Shown: in pieces, positions 11,069-19,947 of the stretch
How positions within the stretch are numbered: the stretch's first letter is position 1
How the letters are laid out: every line of letters starts with the position of its first letter
NCBI GenBank assembly: GCA_021805275.1
Contig: JAJZFQ010000230.1
Span: forward strand, 50,614 to 106,323
Length of the DNA stretch: 55,710 nucleotides
Direction of reading: 5' to 3'
Source of the DNA: Pseudomonadota bacterium
GTDB taxonomy: Bacteria > Pseudomonadota > Gammaproteobacteria > Steroidobacterales > Steroidobacteraceae
Position numbers and translations under genes: made by a program
Notes under the pieces: generated by a model
The model's input: the letters and a program-made list of their open reading frames with translations, nothing else
What the model was told of the DNA's origin: nothing
Database searches by the model: none

Positions 11069-12166
11069 CTAGCCATCGGTCCGGGACGCCGCTGGGCGCG
11101 TCGGTCCGGCCCGCTCCATGAGCAGCCGCTGGGTGGGGTAGGCGAATTCGATCCCCCGGTGGCCGAACTCCCGATGCAGCTTCAGGTGGATCTCCTGCTG
11201 GATGTCCATGTGCCGCGTGTAGTCCGCGGTCAGCACGTGGTAGACGACCTCGAAATCCAGCGAGGCCGCATTGTGGCAGGCGAAGTGGCAGCGGTCGAAG
11301 CGGGTATCGGCGAGCCCCTGGATGATCTCGCGGACGAGGGCCGGAATCTGCTCGAGCTGCTCGAGCGGCGTCTCGTAGGTCACCCCGATGGTGAACAGCA
11401 CCCGCCGCTCGACCATGCGGCCGTAATTGCGCAGTCGGCTCTTGAGCAGATCGGCATTGGAGATGACGATCTGTTCCCCGGAGATGCTCTGCACGCGCGT
11501 GCTCTTGATGCCGATGTGCTCGACGGTGCCCGAGAAGGCGTCCACCGTGATCGAGTCGCCGACGAAGAACGGCTGGTCGAACGTGATCGACAGCGAGGCG
11601 AACAGGTCGCCGAGAATGTTCTGCAGCGCGAGCGCGACCGCGACGCCACCCACGCCGAGACCGGCCACCAGGGTGGTGATGTTGACCCCCAGGTTCTCGA
11701 GCGCCATCAGCACGACCATCACCCAGACGAGTGCCTTGGCGATGAAGGCGATGACCGCGAGCGAGCTCGCCGCGACGCGATCCTCGGCATGGTGAATCTG
11801 GCGGTTTCGCTCGAGCCACCAGCTCACCGCCACGCTGGCCCACACCCCGATCTGCCAGAAGGTCACGACGGTGAGCGCGGAGTCGACCAACTCGCGGCCG
11901 CGCGGCGGCAGATGCACGAACTGCAGGCCCGCGACAGCGGCCATGGCCACGAGGAACAGCGAATTGGTGCGGCTGACGAGCTCGAAGGGCAGCTCGAACA
12001 GGTCGGTGCGGCCGGCGGCATGCGCGCGCCGGTAGTAATGGCCGGCGATGCGCCGCGCGAGCAGCGTCGCGCCGAGCAGCACGAGCATGGTGCCCGCGGC
12101 CTGAAGCAGATCGAGCGGTGCGCTGCGCAGGATCGGCAGCAGGATGAACAGGTGCAGGTGTTTCAC
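11069..12166 (-). CDS. MscS-family small-conductance mechanosensitive channel
   Basis: This 365-residue inner-membrane protein should open under membrane tension and release solutes after osmotic downshift. Four hydrophobic segments (starting near residues 5, 50, 90 and 130) lead into the Gly/Ala-rich pore helix (LVAGLGVGGVAVALALQNILGD). The MscS beta domain follows (QPFFVGDSITV, GTVEHIGIKSTRV) with a cytoplasmic alpha/beta C-terminus. It is longer than E. coli MscS because of extra N-terminal helices. The first available start is GTG (12164-12166), with no Shine-Dalgarno visible. A promoter ending almost at this codon suggests either a leaderless message or initiation at the internal ATG, residue 27. 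It is divergent from the osmoprotectant transporter operon. Confidence 0.9.
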   Translation of the reverse strand: MKHLHLFILLPILRSAPLDLLQAAGTMLVLLGATLLARRIAGHYYRRAHAAGRTDLFELPFELVSRTNSLFLVAMAAVAGLQFVHLPPRGRELVDSALTVVTFWQIGVWASVAVSWWLERNRQIHHAEDRVAASSLAVIAFIAKALVWVMVVLMALENLGVNITTLVAGLGVGGVAVALALQNILGDLFASLSITFDQPFFVGDSITVDAFSGTVEHIGIKSTRVQSISGEQIVISNADLLKSRLRNYGRMVERRVLFTIGVTYETPLEQLEQIPALVREIIQGLADTRFDRCHFACHNAASLDFEVVYHVLTADYTRHMDIQQEIHLKLHREFGHRGIEFAYPTQRLLMERAGPTRPAASRTDG

Positions 12167-12172
12167 GGCACA

Positions 12173-12200
12173 AGATTAACGCAATTGAGAATTCTGGCAA
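12173..12200 (-). promoter_or_regulatory. Predicted promoter of the MscS-family gene
   Basis: On the minus strand TTGCCA (12200-12195) and TAATCT (12178-12173) are separated by 16 nt. The start point would fall around 12166-12167, essentially at the GTG codon, so the transcript may be leaderless. Confidence 0.4.
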
Positions 12201-12400
12201 CGGGCCGGCTCGTCGCCAGGGGCTGTTGGATCAGGCTTCCTGGTTGCGGCCGAGCGCGCCGTCGCGTGGCGCCCGGCAGGCGGGGCGCGAACGTGTTGGT
12301 GTGGGCATTGAGGCCGCGAGGTTCCTGCGCGGCCGCTGCGACGCCGGAAATCACGGGGTTTTCTCGCCGACGATCGAGCGATTTTCCCGCGTGGGAGGCA

Positions 12401-12455
12401 CTGTGAGGATAACACGTCGGGTTGCGCGAGCGCGCCTGGATTTATATCCTCACAG
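12401..12455. repeat. Perfect 11-bp inverted repeat upstream of the osmoprotectant operon
   Basis: CTGTGAGGATA at 12401-12411 is repeated as its exact reverse complement at 12445-12455 with a 33-nt spacer, so the arm centres are 44 bp apart, close to four helical turns. It could be a pair of operator half-sites for a looping regulator or a long stem in the leader RNA. It lies 110 bp before the first gene of the operon. Confidence 0.6.
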
Positions 12456-12564
12456 GTCCGGGCCAGCGCATGGCCCCTCGCTGGGCGGTCGAGCGGAATG
12501 GCCGTCGCGTACCCTAACATCGAGCGGCGCCGGCGCCGCTCGATCGGTCCTTCAGGAGGCCCGC

Positions 12565-13502
12565 ATGCAGCCCTACGCCACGCTCAACGCGTCGCAGACG
12601 AACTTCGACAACAGCTACGATCGGCCGGATCGGCGCGGGTACTTCTCGGTGCTCGGCGCGCTCGATGACATGATTGCGGATGTCGCCGAGCCCCTCATCC
12701 GGCAGATTCTGCGGGCACGTCAGATGCGCAGCGGACGCCCGCCGACGGTGCTCGAGGTGGGTTGCTCCTACGGCATAAGCGCGGTGGTGCACCGCTTTGC
12801 GCTGAGGTTTCCCGATCTGCCCCTGCGCTATGCCAATTCCGAGATGGCGGGGGTCGATCCCGAGGCGCTCGCGCAGTTCGATCGTCAGTACTACGGCAGC
12901 TGGCCGCACATCGGCGCCGCACGCGTCGTCGGTCTCGAGGTCTCGGCGCCCGCCGTGCGCTATACGGCCTCGGTCGGGCTGCTCGATGCGGGGATGATCG
13001 CCAACTTCGAAACCGATGCGCCCCGTCCCGAGGGTCGCTGCGCGCTGCGCGAGGCTGCTGTCGTGCTGTCCACCGGGTGCATCGGCTCGGTGACCGACGG
13101 GCCGTTCGCGGCCATCCTGGACTCGACGGATCGGCCGCCGTGGGTCGTCTCGTTCGGGCTGCGCAGGTTGCCGCATGAGGCGATCGGCGCGATGTTCGCC
13201 GAGCGCGGCCTGGTGACTGAGAGGCGCGCCGCTGCGACCTTCGTGCAGCGCCGATTTCTCGACCTGACCGAGCGCAGCAACTGCTGGCGACGCTCGGGAA
13301 GCTCGGTCTGGATACCGCGGGACTCGAGGCCGAGGGGCGCTTCCAGGCGGAGTTGTCCGTCTCGCACCCACGCGAGGACGTCGTGGCCGCGCCGCTCGGC
13401 AGGCTGCTGAGGGTGGTCAGCGGCCGTGATCGCACCGTGGGGACCGGCTTCGTTCGGGTCGGGCGCGGCGCGGCGGCGCAGGTGCTGCGCGTGCCATCGT
13501 GA
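12565..13502 (+). CDS. SAM-dependent methyltransferase-like protein, interrupted by a single-base frameshift
   Basis: The protein opens with MQPYATLNASQTNFD and has a class I methyltransferase motif I (VLEVGCSYGIS) near residue 66, so a SAM-binding fold is likely; the substrate is unknown. The ATG follows AGGAGG by 5 nt. The frame runs to a stop near 13410, but from about 13275 its residues become Arg/Ser/Trp-rich nonsense. One base further on, the frame reads QQLLATLGKLGLDTAG and continues sensibly to a TGA at 13500-13502. That TGA overlaps the GTG start of the ABC ATPase (GTGA), as expected of a coupled gene pair. A single missing base at about 13273-13275 explains this. The intact protein would be about 312 residues. 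Programmed shifting, mutation and sequencing error remain possible. Confidence 0.7.
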
Positions 13503-14269
13503 TCGCGCTCGAGAGTGTCTCGAAGAGCTTCGATGGCGGTGCGACCCACGCCATCCGGGACATTACTCTCGAGGTGACGACCGGGACCTTCCTCGCCGTG
13601 GTGGGGGACTCCGGCTCCGGCAAGACGACGCTGCTGAAGACGATCAACCGCCTGATTGAACCCGATGCCGGCCAAATCTTGATCGACGGCGAGCCGGCGC
13701 GGACGGTGCCCGCGCATCACCTGCGCCGACGCATCGGCTACGTGTTCCAGGGTATCGGGCTGTTTCCGCACATGAGCATTGCCGAGAACATCGGCATTAC
13801 GCCGCGGCTGTGCGGCTGGCCGACGGCGGCGATCCGCGCGCGAGTCGAGGAGTTGATCGACCTGGTGTCGCTGCCGCGGACTTACCTCGCGCGGCTGCCC
13901 ACGGAGCTATCCGGCGGGCAGCGCCAGCGTGTTGGTCTTGCGCGCGCACTGGCGGCCCGGCCCGGCATCCTGCTCATGGACGAGCCTTTCGGCGCCCTCG
14001 ATCCGATTACCCGCGATGCGCTCGGCACCTCCTGCCGCCAGCTGCACGAGCGCCTGCAGCTGACCACCATCATGGTGACGCACGACGTTCTCGAGGCGGT
14101 GCTGCTGGCCGATCGGATCGTCGTGATGCGCCAGGGGCGCATCGTCGCCGATGGTGAGCCGCATGCGCTGTTTACCGGTCATCCCGATCCGGCCGTGCGC
14201 ACCCTGATGGACATGCCCCGCCGCCAGGCGGCGCGCGTGCGCGCGCTGCTCGATGAGCGCGGCCCATGA
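13499..14269 (+). CDS. ABC transporter ATP-binding protein, glycine betaine/choline/carnitine (OpuC) type
   Basis: The 256-residue ATPase powers import of a compatible solute, probably a quaternary ammonium compound such as betaine, choline or carnitine. It has Walker A GDSGSGKT (Lys42), the signature LSGGQRQRVGLARAL and Walker B ILLMDEPF followed by the H-loop region VTHDVLEAV, the usual order in this family. The GTG start at 13499 overlaps the previous gene's stop, and its own TGA overlaps the permease ATG by 4 nt, so all three genes are probably coupled in translation. No CBS regulatory domain follows the ATPase domain, unlike some OpuCA proteins, which fits its short length. Confidence 0.92.
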   Translation: MIALESVSKSFDGGATHAIRDITLEVTTGTFLAVVGDSGSGKTTLLKTINRLIEPDAGQILIDGEPARTVPAHHLRRRIGYVFQGIGLFPHMSIAENIGITPRLCGWPTAAIRARVEELIDLVSLPRTYLARLPTELSGGQRQRVGLARALAARPGILLMDEPFGALDPITRDALGTSCRQLHERLQLTTIMVTHDVLEAVLLADRIVVMRQGRIVADGEPHALFTGHPDPAVRTLMDMPRRQAARVRALLDERGP

Positions 14270-15819
14270 ATGCCGATCTGCGCTCGGCGCTGCACGTGCT
14301 GCCGGAGTATCTGGGGCAGCACGTGCTGCTCAGCGCCGCGGCGCTCGCGCTCGGCGTGGCCGTCAGCCTGCCGCTGCTCATCGCTGCGCGCCGCAGCGCG
14401 CGCGTGCGCTGGCCGGTGCTGGCGCTGGCGAGCCTCATCCAGACGGTTCCCAGCCTGGCGCTGCTCGCGCTGTTCTATCCGCTGCTGCTCGGCCTCTCGG
14501 GGCTGCTGCACCGGCTGGTGGGTTGGAGCTTCTCCCCGCTCGGCTTCCTGCCCTCGCTGCTGGCGCTGACGCTCTACTCGATCCTGCCGATTCTGCGCAA
14601 CGGCATCACCGCCATCCTCAATCTCGATCCGGCGATCGTGCAGGCCGCGCTCGGTGTCGGCATGACGAGCTACCAGCGCCTGCTGCGCGTGGAGCTGCCG
14701 CTCACCGCGCCGATGCTGATGGCCGGCGTGCGCACGGCGGCGGTCTGGGTGATCGGCACCGCCACCCTGGCGACGCCGGTCGGGCAGACCAGCCTCGGCA
14801 ACTACATCTTCACCGGACTGCAGATGGAGAACTGGGTCTGGGTACTGTTCGGGTGCGGCACCGCGGTGGCACTGGCGCTCGTCACCGACCAGCTGCTGGC
14901 GCTGGTGGGCTTCGGGCTGACGCGGCGCCGTCCGGCGCTCGCGTGGCTCGGTCTGGCCGTGCTGCTCGCCGGCGTTGCGGCGGCGGGCGGTCTGCAGCTG
15001 CGCACGGCGCGTCAGGGCGGCTATGTCGTGGGGGCGAAGAATTTCCCCGAACAGTACATCCTCGCCGCGCTCATCGCGCAGCGCGTGCGCGCCACGGGTC
15101 ACCCGGTGAGCGAGCGCACCGGGCTCGGCTCGAGTCTCGCCTTCCAGGCTCTCGCCGCCAACGAGCTCGACGTGTACGTCGATTACAGCGGTACGCTCTG
15201 GAACGATGTCCTGCATCGCACTGATGCGGTCTCGCGCGGTGTGATGCTGAGCGATCTGCGCACCGCGCTGCGGCGCCGCTACGGCGTGGAGCTGCTGGGT
15301 GCGCTGGGCTTCCAGAACGCCTACGTGCTTGCGATGCGCAGTGGCGAGGCACGGCGGCTCGGGGTCCGCACCATCGCGGACCTCGCCCGCGTCGCACCGC
15401 AGCTGCGCCTCGGCGGGGACTTGGAGTTCTTCGCGCGGCCGGCGTGGCAGGATCTCGAGCGGCGCTATGGGCTGCATTTTCGCGCACTGCGCCAGTATGA
15501 GCCGACGTTCATGTATCGGGCATTGCTCAGCCACCAGGTGGATGTGATCTCGGCCTTCTCGAGCGACGGGCGGATCGCGGCCGATCACCTCACGGTGCTG
15601 AGCGATCCGTTGCACGTCATTCCGCCCTACGACGCGGTGATCCTGCTCTCGCCCCGGCGGGCGCACGATCCGGTGCTGCGCGCGGCGCTCGAGCCGCTGC
15701 TCGGCGCGATCCCCATCGGACTGATGCGCCGGGCCAACGACATGGCCGATCGCGCCCGAGACAAGCGCACCGCGAGTGAGGCCGCCCACTGGCTCGCGAA
15801 GGCGGCGCACCTGCGCTAG
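14266..15819 (+). CDS. Fused permease and substrate-binding protein of an osmoprotectant ABC importer
   Basis: Residues 1 to about 220 form a BPD_transp_1-type permease with several membrane spans and an EAA-like loop (AALGVGMTSYQRLLRVELPLTAP). After another hydrophobic helix (about 225-245), residues from about 253 to 517 match the OpuAC-like ligand-binding fold (VGAKNFPEQYILAAL, ELDVYVDYSGTLW, DVISAFSSDGRI, HVIPPYDAVIL). Such fusions tether the binding domain to the outer face of the inner membrane, so no free periplasmic protein is needed. With the ATPase this makes a complete importer. The ATG at 14266 overlaps the ATPase stop. Ligand identity cannot be read reliably from the sequence. 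Confidence 0.92.
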   Translation: MNADLRSALHVLPEYLGQHVLLSAAALALGVAVSLPLLIAARRSARVRWPVLALASLIQTVPSLALLALFYPLLLGLSGLLHRLVGWSFSPLGFLPSLLALTLYSILPILRNGITAILNLDPAIVQAALGVGMTSYQRLLRVELPLTAPMLMAGVRTAAVWVIGTATLATPVGQTSLGNYIFTGLQMENWVWVLFGCGTAVALALVTDQLLALVGFGLTRRRPALAWLGLAVLLAGVAAAGGLQLRTARQGGYVVGAKNFPEQYILAALIAQRVRATGHPVSERTGLGSSLAFQALAANELDVYVDYSGTLWNDVLHRTDAVSRGVMLSDLRTALRRRYGVELLGALGFQNAYVLAMRSGEARRLGVRTIADLARVAPQLRLGGDLEFFARPAWQDLERRYGLHFRALRQYEPTFMYRALLSHQVDVISAFSSDGRIAADHLTVLSDPLHVIPPYDAVILLSPRRAHDPVLRAALEPLLGAIPIGLMRRANDMADRARDKRTASEAAHWLAKAAHLR

Positions 15820-15838
15820 GGCGCCATGGCACCGGGGG

Positions 15839-16867
15839 TCATTCTTCGGTGCTCGCCCCGACCGCGACCCAGGCCAGATCGCGGGGTGAGACCGAGTCGA
15901 GCTTGAACGCGCGTGCCGCGGCCGCCATGCGGGTGAGCGCCTGGCCGATGGGCATCGCCGGGGCGGCCTGCGCCTTGCGCGGCTTCACCCAGCGTACCGG
16001 GTTGATCCGCGCCACCACGTAGTTGCGCAGGTACGGGGAGCGCAAGCCACGCTCCTGCAGCCCTGCGACGATGCGCTTGACCTGCGTGTCGATGCCGAGC
16101 AGCCGCGCGGCGTAGTTCTGCCGCTCGCGCAGGCTCGCCGCGAGGGTCCGGTCGCTGAATCGGTCCACCTTGCGCAGGAAGGCGCTGTAGGCGCCGCCAG
16201 CGAACCGGCCGGAGGTCTCGTACAGCAGCCCCAGCGTCAGCAGCTCCGGTGCCTCGAACTGCTCGGCCCAGGTGCGCTCGCTGTCGCGTCCGTGCTCGCG
16301 CGCGAGGCTGCGTGCCATGCGGATGACCTCCAGACTCCGATCGCGCAGGTTGTGCGCCTTCTCGGTGTTCAGGGCGAGGATCCGGTAGGCGAGGGTGCTC
16401 TGCGGGCTGATCAGCGCGGTGACCTGGCGCAACCCGAGCACCTTGGCGGCGGCCAGCCGGTGCCGCCCGTTCGGCGTCCACAGCTGCCCATCCTCCCCGC
16501 GCACGACGATCAGCGGATCGAGAAATGCGCCCGTCTCCCCGATCCGCTGCGCCAGGCGCTGCGTGTGGGTCGGGGACAGATCGCGCTGGAAGGGTGTCGG
16601 CTGCAGCGCCGCGAGCGGCACGGTGGCGAGCAGCAGAGGGCCGCCGTTCAAGGGCTCGCGGTATGCACCGAGCGGTGCGCCGCCGGCGGCGCGCACCTGC
16701 GCGGCCAGCTCCGCCACCGCGGCGCTGTCGAGACTGAGGGGGGTCTGCGCGCCGGTCAGGCCGCGGGCGGTCTTGCCGGGGGCGAGCGTGCCGCGAGCGC
16801 GCCGGGCCGGACGTCTCACGCCGCGCGCTGCCCGAGCGCTCGCCGGGGTCTTTTTTCGAGTGGCCAT
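15839..16867 (-). CDS. ParB/Spo0J-like N-terminal domain protein (orphan)
   Basis: The 342-residue protein has a basic, Ala/Arg-rich tail (1-35). A ParB-type domain follows, with PTPFQRDLSPTHTQRLAQRIGETG and the box GRHRLAAAKVLG, equivalent to the CTP-binding GERR motif of ParB but reading GRHR. The C-terminal half is helical with no recognisable helix-turn-helix motif visible to me. No parA lies nearby, so it is not the usual chromosome-partition pair. A DNA-binding or regulatory role is possible. It is convergent with the osmoprotectant operon (19-bp gap) and divergent from the MATE gene. Confidence 0.75.
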   Translation of the reverse strand: MATRKKTPASARAARGVRRPARRARGTLAPGKTARGLTGAQTPLSLDSAAVAELAAQVRAAGGAPLGAYREPLNGGPLLLATVPLAALQPTPFQRDLSPTHTQRLAQRIGETGAFLDPLIVVRGEDGQLWTPNGRHRLAAAKVLGLRQVTALISPQSTLAYRILALNTEKAHNLRDRSLEVIRMARSLAREHGRDSERTWAEQFEAPELLTLGLLYETSGRFAGGAYSAFLRKVDRFSDRTLAASLRERQNYAARLLGIDTQVKRIVAGLQERGLRSPYLRNYVVARINPVRWVKPRKAQAAPAMPIGQALTRMAAAARAFKLDSVSPRDLAWVAVGASTEE

Positions 16868-16946
16868 GAACCGATACGGTGCACCGCACGGCCCGTTCCG
16901 TAAAGAGTGTTATGCGAGAATGTGCGGCCATTCCCCGAGCCGCCGT

Positions 16947-18371
16947 ATGGACATCGCCCCCGCCCTCACCCGCAGCCTGCCGGCGCAACGCCTCGACGTC
17001 GACGGACGCGCGCACATCGATCTGCGCGCGATCTGGGCGCTCGCCCTGCCGCTGATGGCCAACAGTGCCGTGCAGGTCGTGCTCAATCTCACCGACATGT
17101 GGTTCATCGGGCACATCTCGACCGATGCGCTCGCAGCCGTCGGCGCAGTGCAGTGGCTGATCCTCGGGGTGCTGTTCGTGCTCGGTGGCTGCAGCATGGC
17201 AGTGCAGACGCTCGCCGCGCACGCCCACGGGGCACGCCGGTTCCGGCGTGCCGCCCAGGCGACGTGGACGGCGCTGTGGGTGACACTGTTGATCGCACCG
17301 GTCTGCATCGCGCTGGGCCTCGCCGGGCGGTGGATCCTGGCGCCGTTCGGATTCGCGCCGCAGATCGAGCAGCTGGCCGAGCAATTCTGGCTGCCACGCA
17401 TCGGCGGGGCGTCCTTCGCGGTGGCAGCCTGGGCGATGATCGGCTTCTTCAACGGCATCGGGCATACGCGCGTCAGCTTCATGGTGGCCGCCGCGGCGGC
17501 GCTCACCAACGGGCTGTTCAACGAGCTGTTCATCTTCCATTTCGGGTGGGGCGTGGCCGGGTCCGCCTGGGCGAGCAACGTGGCCCAGGCGGTCGGCTTC
17601 CTGCTCGGCTTCATCATCTTTTTGCGCGCACCGATCCGTGCCGCCTTCAATTCGCATCTGACCTGGCGTCCGCTGTGGCGCAACGTGCGCCGGCAGCTGA
17701 GTCTCGGATTTCCCCTGGGGCTCATGCCGGCGGCGGACGTGCTCGGCTTTTCAGTGTTCCAGATGATGCAGGTGCGTTACAGCACGGTGGCCGGGGCAGC
17801 GACGCAGATGGTCACGGTGCTGACTTCCATCGCCTACCTGCCCGGGGTCGGCATCGCCACGGCCGCCGCCACCCTGGTCGGCCAGTCGATCGGTGCGGGC
17901 GATCGGGCCTGGGCGCTGCGCCTCGGCTCGCGCGTCATCCTCCTCGCCGCGATGGTCATGGGCGGGATCGGCCTTGCGCTCGCGCTGGCCGGCCCCTGGC
18001 TGTTGCCGCTGTTCGCCGGCACCCAGACTCACAGCGCCACGGCGTCCATTCAGCTCGGCATCGAGCTGTTGTGGCTCGCGGCCGCCTATCAGTTCTTCGA
18101 CGGGCTGAATCTCGGCAGCAGCATGTGTCTGCGCGGCGCCGGGGACGTCCGGGTGCCGGTCGCGCTGGTCTTCCCGGTGTGCTGGCTGATCTTCCTGCCG
18201 CTTGCGCACGCCTTCACGTTCGCCCCGGGGCAGGGGTGGGTGCATTTTCTGCCCCAGTTCGGCTGGGGCGCCCGGGGCGGCTGGGCCGCCGTCATTCTCT
18301 ACGTGGTGTTGCTCGGGACCACGCTGTTTCTGCGCTGGCGCTCGCGTGCCTGGCAGCACATCCGCATCTAG
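16947..18371 (+). CDS. MATE-family multidrug/organic cation efflux protein
   Basis: About 474 residues with some 12 predicted membrane helices and the MATE landmarks (ALPLMANSAVQVVLNLTDMWFIGHIS early, GVGIATAAATLVGQSIGAGD in the second half, a repeat-like layout of two six-helix bundles). It should export cationic compounds in exchange for Na+ or H+ across the inner membrane. I place the start at ATG 16947 (MDIAPA); ATG 16920 (MCGHSP) is equally open and neither has a strong ribosome-binding site. The frame is open further upstream but runs antisense to the ParB-like gene. It ends 30 bp from the convergent hemN. Confidence 0.88.
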   Translation: MDIAPALTRSLPAQRLDVDGRAHIDLRAIWALALPLMANSAVQVVLNLTDMWFIGHISTDALAAVGAVQWLILGVLFVLGGCSMAVQTLAAHAHGARRFRRAAQATWTALWVTLLIAPVCIALGLAGRWILAPFGFAPQIEQLAEQFWLPRIGGASFAVAAWAMIGFFNGIGHTRVSFMVAAAAALTNGLFNELFIFHFGWGVAGSAWASNVAQAVGFLLGFIIFLRAPIRAAFNSHLTWRPLWRNVRRQLSLGFPLGLMPAADVLGFSVFQMMQVRYSTVAGAATQMVTVLTSIAYLPGVGIATAAATLVGQSIGAGDRAWALRLGSRVILLAAMVMGGIGLALALAGPWLLPLFAGTQTHSATASIQLGIELLWLAAAYQFFDGLNLGSSMCLRGAGDVRVPVALVFPVCWLIFLPLAHAFTFAPGQGWVHFLPQFGWGARGGWAAVILYVVLLGTTLFLRWRSRAWQHIRI

Positions 18372-18401
18372 TGGCGTCCCTGCGCGAGGGGCAGGCGCGC
18401 G

Positions 18402-19796
18402 CTACACGATCTTCGAGTAACGCGGTGCGGCCGCCGGCGCGCGCGCGGCCTGCAGGTAGCGGTCGAAACACATCGCGATCAATCGCAGCAGCAGCCGGCC
18501 GCGCTCGGTGGCTTCGATCCTCTGCCGGTCGAGCTCGACCAACCCGTCGGCCTCGAGCGCGCGCAGCGCCGTGAGCGCCTCGGCGAAGTATTCCGCGAAG
18601 GAAATGCCGTGCTGCGCCTCGATGGGTGCGATCTCGAGCCGGCCCTGGCACATCAGGCGTTGAATGACGTCGGCCCGCAGTACGTCGTCGGCATCGAGCG
18701 CCAGCCCCCGCCACACCGCCAGTCGCCCGGCATCGATGGCAACCTCCCAGCCGGGCAGGTCGCGGTGGTTCTGGCTGAAGCTCGCCCCGATGTGGCTGAT
18801 GGCACTCACGCCGAGGCCGAGCAAGTCGCAATCGGCGTGGGTGGTGTAGCCCATGAAGTTGCGCTGCAGCCCGCCGGCGGCGCGGGCCTGCGCCAGATCG
18901 TCCTGCGGCAGCGCGAAGTGATCCATGCCGATGTATTCGTAGCCCGCCGCGGTCAGCTGTTCGATGGCCAGCCGCAGCAGCGTGATGCGCGTCTCGGGAT
19001 GTGGCAGGAACGTCGTATCGAGCTGGCGCTGCGGCTTGAACAGCTCCGGCAGATGGGCGTATCCGTACACGGCGAGACGGTCCGCTCGGGCATCCACCAC
19101 GGTGCGCAGCGTGCGCGAGAAGCCCTCCGGAGTCTGCAGCGGCAGGCCGTAGATCAGGTCGACGTTGACCGAGCGGAAGCCGCTGGCGCGGCACGCCTCG
19201 ATGACCGCGAGGGTCTCCTCGATGCTCTGGATTCGGTTGACCGCGCGCTGCACCTGCGGATCGAAGTCCTGCACTCCGAGACTGGCGCGGTTAAATCCGA
19301 GCGCGGCGAGCGCGGCGATGTCGGCAGGGCGCACGAAGCGCGGGTCGAGCTCGATGGAGAAATCCCGCTCCGGCCGCGTACTCAGCTGGAAGCGACCCGC
19401 GAGCGCCTCGAGCAGCCGCGCGATCTGCGCTGGCGTAAAGAAATTAGGCGTGCCGCCGCCCAAGTGCACCTGCAGCACTTCGCGCTGCGGATCGAACAGC
19501 GGCGCCACCGTCTCGATTTCCCTCAGCAGACGCTCCAGATACTGCGCCGCGCGCGCCACGTCACGCGTGATCACGCGGTTGCAGCCACAGTAGAAGCAGG
19601 GACTGGCGCAGAACGGCATGTGCGCGTAGATCGATAACCCCTGAGCGAGGGCATTGCTGCGCTCGATGTGTTCGCGCAGCTGCGCCGCGCCGAAGGAGGG
19701 GATGAACTGCGGCGCGGTCGGGTAGGAGGTATATCGCGGTCCGGGCCGGTCGTAGCGGCGCAGCAGCTCGGGATCGAAGGTCAGTGGGCTCGTCAT
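18402..19796 (-). CDS. hemN: Oxygen-independent coproporphyrinogen III oxidase
   Basis: This 464-residue radical SAM enzyme decarboxylates coproporphyrinogen III to protoporphyrinogen IX without oxygen during haem synthesis. The cluster-binding motif is C63-x3-C67-x2-C70 (PFCASPCFYCGC). Other family signatures include YTSYPTAPQF at the N-terminus, LGGGTPNFF and the HemN-type tail with GRLLLRLIAMCFDRYL. Full length and the N-terminal extension identify it as true HemN rather than HemW. I chose the ATG at 19794-19796 (MTSPLTF); the longer frame starting at 19844 adds 16 residues without family character. No FNR-like site (TTGAT-N4-ATCAA) is visible in the gap to the rhomboid gene. Confidence 0.94.
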   Translation of the reverse strand: MTSPLTFDPELLRRYDRPGPRYTSYPTAPQFIPSFGAAQLREHIERSNALAQGLSIYAHMPFCASPCFYCGCNRVITRDVARAAQYLERLLREIETVAPLFDPQREVLQVHLGGGTPNFFTPAQIARLLEALAGRFQLSTRPERDFSIELDPRFVRPADIAALAALGFNRASLGVQDFDPQVQRAVNRIQSIEETLAVIEACRASGFRSVNVDLIYGLPLQTPEGFSRTLRTVVDARADRLAVYGYAHLPELFKPQRQLDTTFLPHPETRITLLRLAIEQLTAAGYEYIGMDHFALPQDDLAQARAAGGLQRNFMGYTTHADCDLLGLGVSAISHIGASFSQNHRDLPGWEVAIDAGRLAVWRGLALDADDVLRADVIQRLMCQGRLEIAPIEAQHGISFAEYFAEALTALRALEADGLVELDRQRIEATERGRLLLRLIAMCFDRYLQAARAPAAAPRYSKIV

Positions 19797-19947
19797 GCCG
19801 TCCGTCCGTCGGCCGCTTCGGCGGCCCACTGCATCATGGCTCAAGGGCTCGGCTGCGGGCCATACGTAGTAAGAGTCCTGCCGCCACGCTCACGGTTGCC
19901 GGCGGGATGTGCCGTGGGACGCGACGGCATTATGCGATCATCGGGCC

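Larger units (their letters stand above)
12167..12564. other. Divergent regulatory region between mscS and the osmoprotectant transport operon
   Basis: No gene is supported in these 398 bases. They contain a predicted mscS promoter next to that gene, a perfect 11-bp inverted repeat at 12401-12455, and the strong AGGAGG ribosome-binding site (12554-12559) of the methyltransferase-like gene. I see no convincing -35/-10 pair for the rightward operon; TTGCGC (12422-12427) and TATATC (12443-12448) are spaced only 15 nt. Confidence 0.5.

Noticed and set aside
18372..18401. Intrinsic terminator between the MATE gene and hemN
   Set aside because: A CCTGC/GCAGG stem of only 5 bp exists, with no U-run on either strand.
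19797..19947. FNR-type site controlling hemN
   Set aside because: No TTGAT-N4-ATCAA-like sequence was found in the gap.
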